Shown here: piece by piece, positions 16,989-26,207 of the stretch
Layout of the letters: each line of letters starts with the position of its first letter
Numbering within the stretch: the first letter of the stretch is position 1
Origin: Hwangdonia lutea
Lineage (GTDB): Bacteria; Bacteroidota; Bacteroidia; Flavobacteriales; Flavobacteriaceae
NCBI RefSeq assembly: GCF_032814565.1
Contig: NZ_CP136521.1
Span: 3,506,501-3,570,500 of the forward strand
Length of the DNA stretch: 64,000 bases
Direction: 5' to 3'
The notes under the pieces: generated by a model
What the model was told of the DNA's origin: nothing
Databases searched by the model: none
What the model saw: the letters and a program-made list of their open reading frames with translations, nothing else
Position numbers and translations under genes: made by a program

Positions 16989-17933
16989 TTACTTTTTATC
17001 GTTTTGCTTTAATTTTTCCAGCAGCTCTGGAATCTTTCTTATCGAAGCAATTTCTTTATATTTTGTTCTGAAGTCATCTGCAGGAATTCCAAAATAACTT
17101 TTACCGCCTTCCAAAGATTTACTAACGCCTGCTTTTGCCGATATTACGGCTTTGGCGCCAATAGTAATGCCACTGGTAATTCCAACCTGCCCCCAAATGG
17201 TTACTTCGTCTTCAATAATAACACAACCGGCAATACCCACTTGCGATGCGATTAAGCACTTTTTGCCAATAACGGTATCGTGCCCAATTTGCACTTGGTT
17301 ATCTATTTTTGTGCCTCTTTTAATGGTTGTATCGGCAGTAACCCCTCGGTCGATAGTACAAGCAGCGCCAATATCTACGTTGTCTTCAATAACAACACGA
17401 CCGCCAGATTTTAACTGATCGAACCCTTCGGGTCTGTTTTTATAATAAAATGCACTGCCTCCTAAAACCGAGCCTGAATGAATTTCAACATGGTCGCCAA
17501 TAATAGCATTATCATAAATACTTACGTTGGAATGAATGATGCAATGGTCTCCAATAAGGACATTGTTGCCAATAAAACAGTTGGGTTGAATTATCGTGTT
17601 TTTACCAATTTGAGCCGAACTTGATATTTGATTATTTGATGCTTGAAAGGGCTTAAAATGATTGGTAAGTTTATTAAAATCCCTAAACGGGTCATCGCTA
17701 ATAAGCAATGCTTTTCCTTCGGGGCAATCTACTTTTTTATTGATTAAAATGATGGTTGCTTTTGATTCTAAAGCTTTATCGTAATACTTTGGGTGATCGA
17801 CAAAAACAATATCTCCAGGTTCCACCACATGAATTTCATTCATACCAAAAACAGGAAAATCATCAGCGCCGACATATTCGCAATCAATTAATTGTGCTAT
17901 TTCTTTTAGGGTATGTTTCGTTGGGAATTTCAA
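16989..17933 (-). CDS. LpxD-like UDP-3-O-acylglucosamine N-acyltransferase paralogue
   Basis: A 314-residue protein with an LpxD-type N-terminal domain (residues 1-100, including [21 protein letters not shown]) and then a left-handed beta-helix of hexapeptide repeats. The catalytic His is in [12 protein letters not shown]. It parallels the true LpxD gene at 20862-21884 but lacks its C-terminal extension and is shorter than the usual 340 residues. The start codon is TTG (17933); the only earlier-frame ATG would begin at residue 31. It lies between sucD and efp. It could act on lipid A or on another nucleotide amino sugar. Confidence 0.85.
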   Translation of the reverse strand: MKFPTKHTLKEIAQLIDCEYVGADDFPVFGMNEIHVVEPGDIVFVDHPKYYDKALESKATIILINKKVDCPEGKALLISDDPFRDFNKLTNHFKPFQASNNQISSSAQIGKNTIIQPNCFIGNNVLIGDHCIIHSNVSIYDNAIIGDHVEIHSGSVLGGSAFYYKNRPEGFDQLKSGGRVVIEDNVDIGAACTIDRGVTADTTIKRGTKIDNQVQIGHDTVIGKKCLIASQVGIAGCVIIEDEVTIWGQVGITSGITIGAKAVISAKAGVSKSLEGGKSYFGIPADDFRTKYKEIASIRKIPELLEKLKQNDKK

Positions 17934-17954
17934 ATTTCTAATATTTCTTTATGA

Positions 17955-17980
17955 GATTCCTGCCTTCGCAGGAATGACAA
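17955..17980. repeat. REP-like palindrome, family A, single arm
   Basis: GATTCCTGCCTTCGCAGGAA followed by TGACAA, identical in type to the right arm of the repeat at 4774-4845. It lies between efp and the LpxD-like gene, without a facing left arm. Confidence 0.85.
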
Positions 17981-17981
17981 A

Positions 17982-18548
17982 TTATTCCTTTACACGTTCT
18001 TTGTACGTCCCTTTGTCAGTTTCAATTTTTATTTTATCGCCTTCATTAATAAATAAAGGTACATTTACCTCTGCGCCAGTTTCAACGGTTGCTGGTTTGG
18101 TAGCGTTGGTCGCCGTATTGCCCTTTACCCCGGGCTCGGTAGCGGTAACCTCTAAAATAACACTTGCTGGCATTTCTACCGATAGTGGCATGTTATCTTC
18201 GGTATTTATTAATACGGTTACCACTTCGCCTTCCTTCATTAAATCGGGTCTGTCCAAAGCAGCTTCAAGCAGTCTGATTTGCGTGTAATCGGCTTCATTC
18301 ATAAAATGATAAAACTCACCGTCATTATATAGGTATTGAAATTTGTGGGTTTCAACGCGTACATCATCAATTTTATGACCAGCAGAAAATGTGTTTTCCA
18401 AAACCTTTCCGCTAGTTACACTTTTCATTTTTGTTCGAACAAAGGCGGGGCCTTTTCCTGGTTTAACGTGTAAAAATTCAATTATTTTATAGATGTCGTT
18501 ATTATATCTTATGCATAATCCGTTTCTAATATCTGATGTACTTGCCAT
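17982..18548 (-). CDS. efp: Elongation factor P
   Basis: A 188-residue three-domain EF-P that relieves ribosome stalling at polyproline stretches. The N-terminal KOW-like domain contains the tip loop VKPGKGPAFVRTK with Lys32 at the usual modification site. The OB domains follow, including LPLSVEMPASVILEVTATEPGVKGNTA, the EF-P signature region. Length and end (GTYKERVKE) are canonical. The gene lies between lpxA and the LpxD-like gene, a common neighbourhood in Flavobacteria. Confidence 0.97.
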   Translation of the reverse strand: MASTSDIRNGLCIRYNNDIYKIIEFLHVKPGKGPAFVRTKMKSVTSGKVLENTFSAGHKIDDVRVETHKFQYLYNDGEFYHFMNEADYTQIRLLEAALDRPDLMKEGEVVTVLINTEDNMPLSVEMPASVILEVTATEPGVKGNTATNATKPATVETGAEVNVPLFINEGDKIKIETDKGTYKERVKE

Positions 18549-18585
18549 GTTTTATTGTTAAGTTGTTATTAGTTTGTTGTTAATT

Positions 18586-19371
18586 TTAATTTGATTTGAA
18601 GTAACCTTTCATAATACCACGTTGTGAATTCTTTATAAATTGAAGAATTTCATCGCGTTCTGATGTGGCTTCCATTTCAACTTCAATAATTCCTGAAGCT
18701 TGGGTGTTATTGTAATTTTTTTGATAAAGAATTCTGTAAATATTCTGGATTTCCCTTATTTTTTCTGTTGAATAACCGCGTCGTCTTAGGCCTACGGAAT
18801 TAATCCCAACGTAAGACAAGGGTTCCCTGGCCGCCTTTACATAAGGAGGCACATCTTTTCTAACCAACGAACCGCCGGTTACAAAAGCGTGATTGCCTAT
18901 GGATACAAATTGATGAACGGCTGTCATGCCCGCTAAAACCACATAGTCGCCAATATTAATATGGCCTGCAAGTGTGCTGTTGTTTGAAAAAATACAGTTA
19001 TTCCCAACAATACAATCGTGTGCAATGTGGCAATAGGCCATAATTAAGCAATTATCGCCAATTACGGTTTTCATTCTGTCGGCTGTACCTCTATTTATAG
19101 TCACACATTCGCGAATGGTTACATTATCGCCAATTTCAACCGTGGTGTCCTCGTCGTTGTATTTTAAATCTTGTGGCACAGCAGAAATTACTGCCCCAGG
19201 AAAAATATTACAGTTTTTACCAATGCGAGCACCTTCCATTATGGTAACGTTACTACCTATCCAAGTGCCTTCGCCTATTTTAACATTATTATGAATAGTA
19301 GTAAAAGGCTCTATCACAACGTTTTTAGCAATTTTTGCGCCCGGGTGGACGTAAGCTAGAGGTTGATTCAT
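18586..19371 (-). CDS. lpxA: UDP-N-acetylglucosamine acyltransferase
   Basis: A 261-residue trimeric left-handed beta-helix acyltransferase that starts lipid A synthesis by 3-O-acylation of UDP-GlcNAc. It begins PLAYVHPGAKIAKNVVIEPF. The catalytic His lies in CLIMAYCHIAHDCIVGNN. VRKDVPPYVKAAREPLSYVGIN and the C-terminal helical domain (TEKIREIQNIYRILY) match LpxA. It follows lpxC-fabZ on the same strand after a 93-base gap. Confidence 0.96.
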   Translation of the reverse strand: MNQPLAYVHPGAKIAKNVVIEPFTTIHNNVKIGEGTWIGSNVTIMEGARIGKNCNIFPGAVISAVPQDLKYNDEDTTVEIGDNVTIRECVTINRGTADRMKTVIGDNCLIMAYCHIAHDCIVGNNCIFSNNSTLAGHINIGDYVVLAGMTAVHQFVSIGNHAFVTGGSLVRKDVPPYVKAAREPLSYVGINSVGLRRRGYSTEKIREIQNIYRILYQKNYNNTQASGIIEVEMEATSERDEILQFIKNSQRGIMKGYFKSN

Positions 19372-19464
19372 TTTTGTAGTTTTATATTGATAAGTATGTA
19401 AAACGTGTTCGCAATGTCATGTTTATAGTTTAATTGAATTTTAAAAACACTGCTCGTTTATTAG

Positions 19465-20871
19465 TTATTTTACTTTTGATATTTGGGCCATAAGTTCAGC
19501 TTCCGCACATAGTTTTCCGTTAGCATAAGCGTAGCCTTGCATGTGACAAATACCTCGACGTATGGGCGAAATTAAATCGCATTTAAAGATTAATGTGTCG
19601 CCCGGAGATACTTTTTGCTTAAACTTAACATTATCCATTTTCATAAAAAACGTCAAGTAGTTTTCCGGGTCTGGTACCGTATTTAAAACAAGTACGCCTC
19701 CGGTTTGTGCCATAGCTTCAACAATTAAAACACCAGGCATTACCGGAGCTCCGGGAAAATGTCCTTTAAAGAACTCTTCGTTCATAGTGACATTTTTTGT
19801 GGCTATAACATGATGATCGGAAAGCTCGAAAACCTTGTCGATTAATAAAAACGGTTGCCTGTGCGGAAGCATAGCCATAATTTGAGTAATGTCCATTAAT
19901 GGCGGCTGGTTTAAATCTATTTTTGGCACATGGTTGCGGCGTTCGTTTTTTATAATTTTAGACAATTTTTTTGCGAACTGAGTATTTACAAAATGTCCGG
20001 GCTTATTGGCAATTACCTTACCCCGTATTCTTGTGCCAACAAGCGCTAAATCACCTAAAACATCAAGCAATTTATGTCTTGCTGCTTCGTTAGGATGGTG
20101 TAACGTAAGATTATCTAAAATACCATTTGGTTTTACGGCTATGTTGTCTTTTTTAAAGGCTACTCTTAATTTTTCCATCGTTTCGGGCGATAACTCTTTA
20201 TCCACATACACAATGGCATTATTCAAATCGCCACCTTTTATCAAACCATGCTCTAAAAGCATTTCAATTTCATGTAAAAAACTAAAGGTTCGCGAATCTG
20301 CAATATCTTCTTTAAAATCTGAAATGGTATTTAAAGTCGCGTTTTGAGTGCCTAAAACCTTAGTGCCAAAATCGACCATTGTCGTAATTTGATACTCTTT
20401 GGAAGGCATTACTAAAATTTCGCTGCCTGTTTCTTCATCGGTATAAGAAATAACGTCGGTTACCACATATTCTTCCCTAAACGCATCTAACTCAACTATT
20501 CCCGCTTCCTCAATGGCTTCTACAAAAAACTTTGAAGACCCATCCATAATTGGGGGTTCAGATTCATTTAATTCAATAATAGCATTGTCGACATCCAATC
20601 CCACCAAAGCGGCAAGCACGTGTTCTGAGGTTTGTATAATAACACCATTTTTTTCTAAACAGGTACCGCGTTGCGTATTGGTTACAAAGTTGGCATCTGC
20701 CTCAATAACTGGCGCACCTTCCAAATCGATACGCTTAAAAGCAAGTCCTGAATTGGCGGCAGCCGGTTTAAATGTTAAGGTTACATTTTTCCCGGTATGC
20801 AACCCCACCCCTTTTAAAGACACTTCGTTCTTTAAGGTTTTTTGTTTTATTTCTGTGTTAACTATTCCCAT
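19465..20871 (-). CDS. lpxC: Bifunctional LpxC deacetylase / FabZ hydroxyacyl-ACP dehydratase
   Basis: A 468-residue fusion typical of Bacteroidetes. Residues 1-300 are UDP-3-O-acyl-GlcNAc deacetylase ([31 protein letters not shown] with a zinc His, [21 protein letters not shown] with the other metal and catalytic residues). Residues ~320-468 are FabZ ([35 protein letters not shown] with the catalytic His). It thus joins the committed lipid A step to the fatty-acid dehydratase. Its start overlaps the end of lpxD by 10 bases. Confidence 0.96.
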   Translation of the reverse strand: MGIVNTEIKQKTLKNEVSLKGVGLHTGKNVTLTFKPAAANSGLAFKRIDLEGAPVIEADANFVTNTQRGTCLEKNGVIIQTSEHVLAALVGLDVDNAIIELNESEPPIMDGSSKFFVEAIEEAGIVELDAFREEYVVTDVISYTDEETGSEILVMPSKEYQITTMVDFGTKVLGTQNATLNTISDFKEDIADSRTFSFLHEIEMLLEHGLIKGGDLNNAIVYVDKELSPETMEKLRVAFKKDNIAVKPNGILDNLTLHHPNEAARHKLLDVLGDLALVGTRIRGKVIANKPGHFVNTQFAKKLSKIIKNERRNHVPKIDLNQPPLMDITQIMAMLPHRQPFLLIDKVFELSDHHVIATKNVTMNEEFFKGHFPGAPVMPGVLIVEAMAQTGGVLVLNTVPDPENYLTFFMKMDNVKFKQKVSPGDTLIFKCDLISPIRRGICHMQGYAYANGKLCAEAELMAQISKVK

Positions 20872-21884
20872 TTGCTTTTTTCTAAATCATTAATATTTTT
20901 AACAATTTTTGGTAAGTTTTTAAAGTGAACATAAGATTTGTTGAAATCTCCATAAGGTAAGGCTGGCGACCCTTGCAATACTTCGTTATCTTTTACATTC
21001 CTACCAATTCCAGATTGCGCCTGTATTTTTACATTATTGCCTATGGTGATATGGCCAACAATGCCAACCTGCCCTCCTATTTGACAATTCTCTCCAATTT
21101 TAGTAGATCCTGCAACCCCAGTTTGAGCAGCAATTACCGTATTTTTACCGATTTCGACATTGTGCGCTATTTGAATTTGATTATCTAATTTTACTCCACG
21201 TCTAATAACGGTTGAACCCAATGTTGCTCTATCTATGGTGGTGGCTGCACCAACTTCTACGTAATCTTCAATAATAACATTTCCTATTTGAGGTACTTTA
21301 TTGTATTGCCCTTTTTCGTTGGGTGCATAACCAAAACCATCTGCGCCAATGATGACGCCCGAATTTATAACACAATGTTTACCGATAATACAATCTGAAT
21401 AAATTTTAGCACCGGAAAATATAACGGAATAATCATCTATTACCACGTTGTCGCCAATATACGAGTTTGGGTATATTTTTACGTTGCTACCTATATTTAC
21501 ATTTTCTCCAATGTATGAAAACGCACCTATATAAACATCGTCGCCATGTCTTGCTGACTCAGATATGAAAACTGGGCTTTCAATACCTGTTTTGGTATTT
21601 TTTATTTGATTGTAATATTCAAGTAATTTAGAAAAGGATTTATAAGCATCATCCACTTTAATTAATGTGGTTTTAACATCTACTTCAGGTTCAAAAACCT
21701 TGTTTACTATGGCAATAGATGCTTTGGTAGAATATATGTATGATGTGTATTTTGGGTTAGCAAGAAACGTTAAAGAGCCTTCGGTACCTTCTTCAATTTT
21801 TGAAAGTCTTGACACTTCTACATCGGGATTGCCAACGACTTCGCCCTCTAATAATTCTGCTATTTGTTGAGCTGTAAATTTCAT
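20862..21884 (-). CDS. lpxD: UDP-3-O-(3-hydroxyacyl)glucosamine N-acyltransferase
   Basis: A 340-residue LpxD. The N-terminal uridine-binding domain ([38 protein letters not shown]) is followed by about ten hexapeptide-repeat coils. The catalytic His is in [15 protein letters not shown], and the C-terminal stretch is [21 protein letters not shown]. It adds the second acyl chain in lipid A precursor synthesis. It precedes lpxC-fabZ with a 10-base overlap, so the lpxD-lpxC/fabZ-lpxA order is one lipid A unit. It is the full-length partner of the shorter paralogue at 16989-17933. Confidence 0.96.
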   Translation of the reverse strand: MKFTAQQIAELLEGEVVGNPDVEVSRLSKIEEGTEGSLTFLANPKYTSYIYSTKASIAIVNKVFEPEVDVKTTLIKVDDAYKSFSKLLEYYNQIKNTKTGIESPVFISESARHGDDVYIGAFSYIGENVNIGSNVKIYPNSYIGDNVVIDDYSVIFSGAKIYSDCIIGKHCVINSGVIIGADGFGYAPNEKGQYNKVPQIGNVIIEDYVEVGAATTIDRATLGSTVIRRGVKLDNQIQIAHNVEIGKNTVIAAQTGVAGSTKIGENCQIGGQVGIVGHITIGNNVKIQAQSGIGRNVKDNEVLQGSPALPYGDFNKSYVHFKNLPKIVKNINDLEKSKWE

Positions 21885-22049
21885 CTGTTAAAAAGTAATT
21901 TGATTATAAAGCCAGATGTCATTCGCATAGAGAAAATATTATTTATAATTAATGTTTTGATTATGCTCATTTCACACTTTAAAATTTGTTGTTTTTTAGA
22001 TTACCGCAAAAATAGGAAAAATGTGCTAAAGTTTTTCATGTGCTGTCAT

Positions 22050-23285
22050 CTATTGTTTTTTGGGTGTGATATGTGCTTTTGGATAACAGATGTAGTATTT
22101 TGTAACTGGTTTTGATAAAGCTTTAAGGTTTAACTGGTCGGATGCCTTTACAATATCTTCAATTTTGCCGGACTTGTGCAGTATGTTTATGTTTTGATGT
22201 TTTAATTGGTACGCTTGATTGGAAATACTGCCCGTAAACACAAAATAGGCCGCTTCTTCTTTTGAGATCGCATACTTTTTTATTAATTTTTGAATGTGTT
22301 TTTCAAGCTTGTCTTTTATAATCAGCTTGTTTTTCATTTTAATTTTTAACAAATCCCTGTTAATAATCATTTCGCATAAATTACGCAGCACAAAATCGTC
22401 GTGATACTGCCATTCTTTCATGGCCGAAATAATATCGTAATCATCCAAATGAGAGAATATATTCAAGGTTTCTTCATTAAAGTTTTCTAGCGTAATTTCA
22501 TGATGCAAAAAGTATTGAAGCGATTTACTGGCATTCAAATTTACACCTAAGCTCGTTAATTCTTTGGCGCGTTTTAATACCCGAATCAATAATTGTTCGG
22601 CTACCAATCCTGTTTTGTGCAAATACACTTGCCAGTACATAAGCCGTCTGGCCACTATAAATTTTTCAACACTGTAAATGCCTTTTTCTTCAACAACCAA
22701 CTCATCATTTACCACATTAAGCATGGTTATAAGGCGCTCACTATTTATATTACCTTCGGCAACGCCGGTATAAAAACTGTCGCGTTTTAAATAATCGGCT
22801 CTGTCCATATCCAGTTGCCCCGAAATTAATTCACACATAAAATTTCTGTGGTACTCGCCTTTAAAAATTTTAATGGCCAACGTTAAATTTGAGTTAAATT
22901 CTTCGTTTAAACGCTCCATAAAAAGCAGTGAAATTTGCTCGTGCGACACGTTGTTTACAATGCTGTGTTCCATGGCGTGAGAAAATGGCCCGTGCCCTAT
23001 ATCGTGCAACAAAATGGCAATGTAAAGGGCCTCTTCTTCAGGTTTTGAAATGGCAACCCCTTTAAAACGAAGCACATTAACCGCTTGTTGCATTAAATGC
23101 ACACATCCAATAGCGTGATGAAAACGCGTGTGATGCGCACCCGGATACACCAAATACGACATACCCATTTGAGTAATTCTGCGTAAACGCTGAAAGTACT
23201 TGTGCTGTATTAAATCAAATATTAATGAATTTGGTATGGTAATAAAACCGTAAATTGGGTCGTTTAATATCTTAAGTTTGTTCAA
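22050..23285 (-). CDS. HD-domain phosphohydrolase (dGTPase-like)
   Basis: A 411-residue protein of the YdhJ/SAMHD-like HD group. Metal-binding motifs are in YPGAHHTRFHHAIGCVHLM and LLHDIGHGPFSHAMEHS (near residues 50-120), followed by LDMDRADYLKRDSFYTGV. The family hydrolyses nucleotides, often dNTPs; the substrate here is not known. The start is a TTG at 23285 (LNKLKILNDP); an in-frame stop lies two codons upstream, so no longer start is possible. It is divergent from porX across only 38 bases. Confidence 0.88.
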   Translation of the reverse strand: MNKLKILNDPIYGFITIPNSLIFDLIQHKYFQRLRRITQMGMSYLVYPGAHHTRFHHAIGCVHLMQQAVNVLRFKGVAISKPEEEALYIAILLHDIGHGPFSHAMEHSIVNNVSHEQISLLFMERLNEEFNSNLTLAIKIFKGEYHRNFMCELISGQLDMDRADYLKRDSFYTGVAEGNINSERLITMLNVVNDELVVEEKGIYSVEKFIVARRLMYWQVYLHKTGLVAEQLLIRVLKRAKELTSLGVNLNASKSLQYFLHHEITLENFNEETLNIFSHLDDYDIISAMKEWQYHDDFVLRNLCEMIINRDLLKIKMKNKLIIKDKLEKHIQKLIKKYAISKEEAAYFVFTGSISNQAYQLKHQNINILHKSGKIEDIVKASDQLNLKALSKPVTKYYICYPKAHITPKKQ

Positions 23286-23310
23286 ACTTTACTTTTTAAT
23301 TAAATATTTA

Positions 23311-23318
23311 CAAATATA
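23311..23318 (-). promoter_or_regulatory. -7 box of the HD phosphohydrolase promoter
   Basis: TATATTTG on the minus strand, an exact TAnnTTTG match, 25 bases upstream of the TTG start. No matching TTG element was found at the usual spacing. Confidence 0.45.
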
Positions 23319-23323
23319 ACTAT

Positions 23324-24877
23324 ATGAGCACAATTAATATACTTTGGGTTGATGATGAAATTGATTTACTTAAACCACATATATTATTTTTAGAAAAGAA
23401 AAATTACAAAGTTACTACCTGCAACAGTGGCAGCGAAGCTATTGATATTTTAGATGATGTAAAGTTTGATATTGTTTTTTTAGATGAAAACATGCCGGGG
23501 TTAACCGGTCTTGAAACCTTAAACGAAATTAAAGAGAAGCAAGACAACCTTCCTGTAGTTATGATTACCAAAAGCGAAGAGGAATATATTATGGAAGAAG
23601 CTATTGGTAACAAAATAGCCGATTATTTGATTAAACCCGTTAACCCCAACCAAATATTATTAAGCTTAAAAAAGAATTTGGACCATTCCAGATTGGTTTC
23701 AGAGAAAACAACATCTAACTATCAACAAGAATTTAGAAAAATAGCTATGGATTTGTCCATGGTTAATTCGTATGACGAATGGGTAAGTCTGTATCAAAAA
23801 CTCATTTATTGGGAAATTCAATTAGAAGATATTGAAGATGCTGGTATGTTCGAAATTTTAGAATCCCAAAAAAATGAAGCGAACATTCAGTTTGGCAAGT
23901 TTATAGAAAAACATTACACAGATTGGTTTCAACCAAATACAGAAGCGCCCATAATGTCGCATACGCTGTTTAAAGAAAAAATTGCGCCACAGTTAAGAAA
24001 AGAACAACCTACACTGCTAGTAGTAATCGATAATTTGCGCTACGACCAATGGAAGGTTTTCGAGCCCATCATTAATAATTATTACAAAAAAGCATCTGAA
24101 GATGCCTTTTTCAGTATTCTACCAACCGCAACGCAATACGCAAGAAATGCTATTTTCTCAGGATTGATGCCAAGCGATATGGAAAAGCTTTTTCCGCAGT
24201 ATTGGAAAAATGATACGGATGATGGAGGCAAAAACCTTTTCGAAGCAGAGTTTTTAGAAAGCCAAATGAAACGCTTGGGACTTAATCATTTAAATTACGA
24301 ATACCATAAAATAACAAATCTAAAAACCGGTAAAAAATTAGTTGAAAATTTCAATTCACTGAAAAATAACGACTTAACGGTGTTGGTTTATAATTTTGTT
24401 GATATGTTATCGCATTCTAAAACCGAAATGGAAGTGGTTAAAGAACTCGCGTCCAACGATAAAGCATATCGGTCGTTGGCACTTAGCTGGTTTAAAAACT
24501 CGCCATTATTGGAAATGATTCAACTTGCCCAACAACTCGGATTTAAGCTTATGCTAACTACAGATCATGGTACAATTAATGTTAAAAACCCATCAAAAGT
24601 TGTTGGCGATAGAGACACCAGCTTAAACCTGCGCTATAAAACAGGACGAAGCCTAACTTATGATGACAAAGATGTATTGGTGGCAAAAAAACCAAAAAAC
24701 ATTCACTTACCGTCCATTACCATGAGTAGTTCTTATATTTTTGCAAAAAGCGACTTGTTTTTTGCCTATCCAAATAATTACAATCACTACGTGAGTTATT
24801 TCAGAAATACGTATCAACATGGTGGTGTTTCGTTGGAGGAAATGATAATTCCGTTTGTAGTTTTCAATCCAAAATAA
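23324..24877 (+). CDS. porX: PorX-type response regulator with alkaline-phosphatase-superfamily output domain
   Basis: A 517-residue protein. The N-terminal receiver domain (1-120) has acidic residues DDE at 10-12, phospho-acceptor Asp54 in VFLDENMPGL and Lys104 in YLIKP. A helical linker follows. The C-terminal half is a PglZ/alkaline phosphatase-like domain with LLVVIDNLRYDQW and LMLTTDHGTINV as metal-site motifs. In Bacteroidetes PorX controls type IX secretion together with the PorY kinase. This fits the T9SS-type cargo gene at 55042-57639. No kinase gene is adjacent. Confidence 0.93.
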   Translation: MSTINILWVDDEIDLLKPHILFLEKKNYKVTTCNSGSEAIDILDDVKFDIVFLDENMPGLTGLETLNEIKEKQDNLPVVMITKSEEEYIMEEAIGNKIADYLIKPVNPNQILLSLKKNLDHSRLVSEKTTSNYQQEFRKIAMDLSMVNSYDEWVSLYQKLIYWEIQLEDIEDAGMFEILESQKNEANIQFGKFIEKHYTDWFQPNTEAPIMSHTLFKEKIAPQLRKEQPTLLVVIDNLRYDQWKVFEPIINNYYKKASEDAFFSILPTATQYARNAIFSGLMPSDMEKLFPQYWKNDTDDGGKNLFEAEFLESQMKRLGLNHLNYEYHKITNLKTGKKLVENFNSLKNNDLTVLVYNFVDMLSHSKTEMEVVKELASNDKAYRSLALSWFKNSPLLEMIQLAQQLGFKLMLTTDHGTINVKNPSKVVGDRDTSLNLRYKTGRSLTYDDKDVLVAKKPKNIHLPSITMSSSYIFAKSDLFFAYPNNYNHYVSYFRNTYQHGGVSLEEMIIPFVVFNPK

Positions 24878-24970
24878 AATCCACGTAATACCAAAAAAAC
24901 CGATGAAATACATTTTTAGTTAGGTTTTAATAAAAATTTTAATTAACATTGCATAATAAATAGTTACCCA

Positions 24971-25396
24971 TTGAAAATCAGCTATGAGTTAAATGACGTT
25001 GAAAAGGTTGCAAGAAAAATAATTGAAAATGCAACCAGTAAAACTATATTATTTTATGGTAATATGGGCGTTGGGAAAACAACGCTGATAAAAGCCATAG
25101 TTAACGTTCTTGGAAGTAATGATGAAGTTAGCAGCCCAACCTTTTCAATTGTTAATGAATATGAAACTGATGATGGGTTGATTTATCATTTTGATTTATA
25201 TAGGATAAGCGATATTGAAGAAGCCTACAATTTTGGAATAGAAGATTATTTGGATTCCGAACATTGGAAATTAATAGAATGGCCAGAAAAAATTGAATCC
25301 GTTTTATTTGAAGATTTCAATACAATTCATATTGATTTTGATGAGACAAACAAAAGAATTTTAAGAATAAATATTAAAGCAGACAGTCTAAATTAA
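24971..25396 (+). CDS. tsaE: tRNA threonylcarbamoyladenosine biosynthesis ATPase
   Basis: A 141-residue P-loop protein. Walker A is FYGNMGVGKTTLIKAI near residue 30, followed by SPTFSIVNEYE and the HFDLYRI and LIEWPE motifs characteristic of TsaE. It powers the TsaBDE complex that puts t6A on tRNAs reading ANN codons. The start codon is TTG at 24971 (LKISYELNDVEKVARKI); no ATG fits the family N-terminus. It is 93 bases downstream of porX on the same strand. Confidence 0.94.
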   Translation: MKISYELNDVEKVARKIIENATSKTILFYGNMGVGKTTLIKAIVNVLGSNDEVSSPTFSIVNEYETDDGLIYHFDLYRISDIEEAYNFGIEDYLDSEHWKLIEWPEKIESVLFEDFNTIHIDFDETNKRILRINIKADSLN

Positions 25397-25535
25397 ACGT
25401 ATAATTTGAATGAAAAGATAGCATAAACACTCTAAATTTTGAAGATTTACGGGAAACCCACAGCAAAAATTTTAAAAAACATTGTTTTTAACATAATTTT
25501 AACATTTAAGCAATATCTTCAAGATAGTCATTAGT

Positions 25536-25543
25536 TACATTTG
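25536..25543 (+). promoter_or_regulatory. -7 box upstream of the small secreted peptide
   Basis: TACATTTG matches TAnnTTTG exactly and lies 36 bases upstream of the ATG at 25580. No clear TTG element was seen at standard spacing. Confidence 0.4.
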
Positions 25544-25579
25544 GATTAAATAATTAATTAATTTAAATCCCTTAAGAAA

Positions 25580-25723
25580 ATGAAAACTAAAAAGTATTTA
25601 ATGGCAATCGCAATTTTTGGAGGCATGTTATTCTTAGCACAGTCTGCTAATCAGTACAACCTTGATGCACAACAAACAGCAAAAATTGACAAAACAAAAA
25701 TCAAAGTTCCAAGACACGGATAG
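25580..25723 (+). CDS. Small secreted peptide (47 aa) overlapping next gene
   Basis: ATG at 25580 to TAG at 25721-25723. It begins with a strong signal peptide (MKTKKYLMAIAIFGGMLFLA, then QSANQYNLDAQQ), and the mature part is short and basic (AKIDKTKIKVPRHG). I recognise no named family. Short peptides with this pattern (signal plus a KxKVP-like tail) seem to recur in Flavobacteria, but that is memory and not shown here. Its last 62 bases overlap the next gene in another frame, which suggests translational coupling. Confidence 0.65.
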   Translation: MKTKKYLMAIAIFGGMLFLAQSANQYNLDAQQTAKIDKTKIKVPRHG

Positions 25724-26207
25724 AAAACCGTTAATTATAGGCAGTATAGTTGCTACGCTTATTGCAATTACACCGTTTCTATTTACAATGTACAAAAGTG
25801 TTCCAGATGTAAAAACCTGGGACACTTTTTTTGGTGTTTATGAAAGTAATTACTACGAAAGCTTACAAGTACTTGGTTGGACTCTTGTAGGTAAGTTTAT
25901 CCCTTTATTCTTATTGTTTGTTTGGTTTTTTACTTGCAAACACTGGTGGTACCATACCTTATTGGTGCCAATGGCCATGTATGTGTTCCAAATAATTCAA
26001 GTATTTAATGATGATTTAAGGTTTGCAGAGGAAAATCAAATCATTTATTTATTACCAGTTATGGCTGTAATTATCCCTTCAATTTATCTGATAAGAGCGC
26101 GAATATTCAATAAAATCAATGAGGCTAATAAATCTTTGGAAGAACTAGAAGATGAATTTAAAATGTCTCCTAAAAACTTTTGGGCCAGAATAAAGCAATA
26201 TTTTTAA
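25662..26207 (+). CDS. Small membrane protein (181 aa)
   Basis: A 181-residue protein. A basic cytoplasmic N-terminus (KLTKQKSKFQDTDRKP) is followed by membrane helices near residues 25-44, 73-92, 95-115 and 128-146. The C-terminus is a charged amphipathic helix (INEANKSLEELEDEF). No catalytic motif is visible. The start at 25662 lies inside the upstream peptide gene in a different frame. The convergent TonB-receptor-like gene overlaps its last four bases. The function is unknown, but the paired layout with the peptide suggests a shared role. Confidence 0.75.
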   Translation: MMHNKQQKLTKQKSKFQDTDRKPLIIGSIVATLIAITPFLFTMYKSVPDVKTWDTFFGVYESNYYESLQVLGWTLVGKFIPLFLLFVWFFTCKHWWYHTLLVPMAMYVFQIIQVFNDDLRFAEENQIIYLLPVMAVIIPSIYLIRARIFNKINEANKSLEELEDEFKMSPKNFWARIKQYF

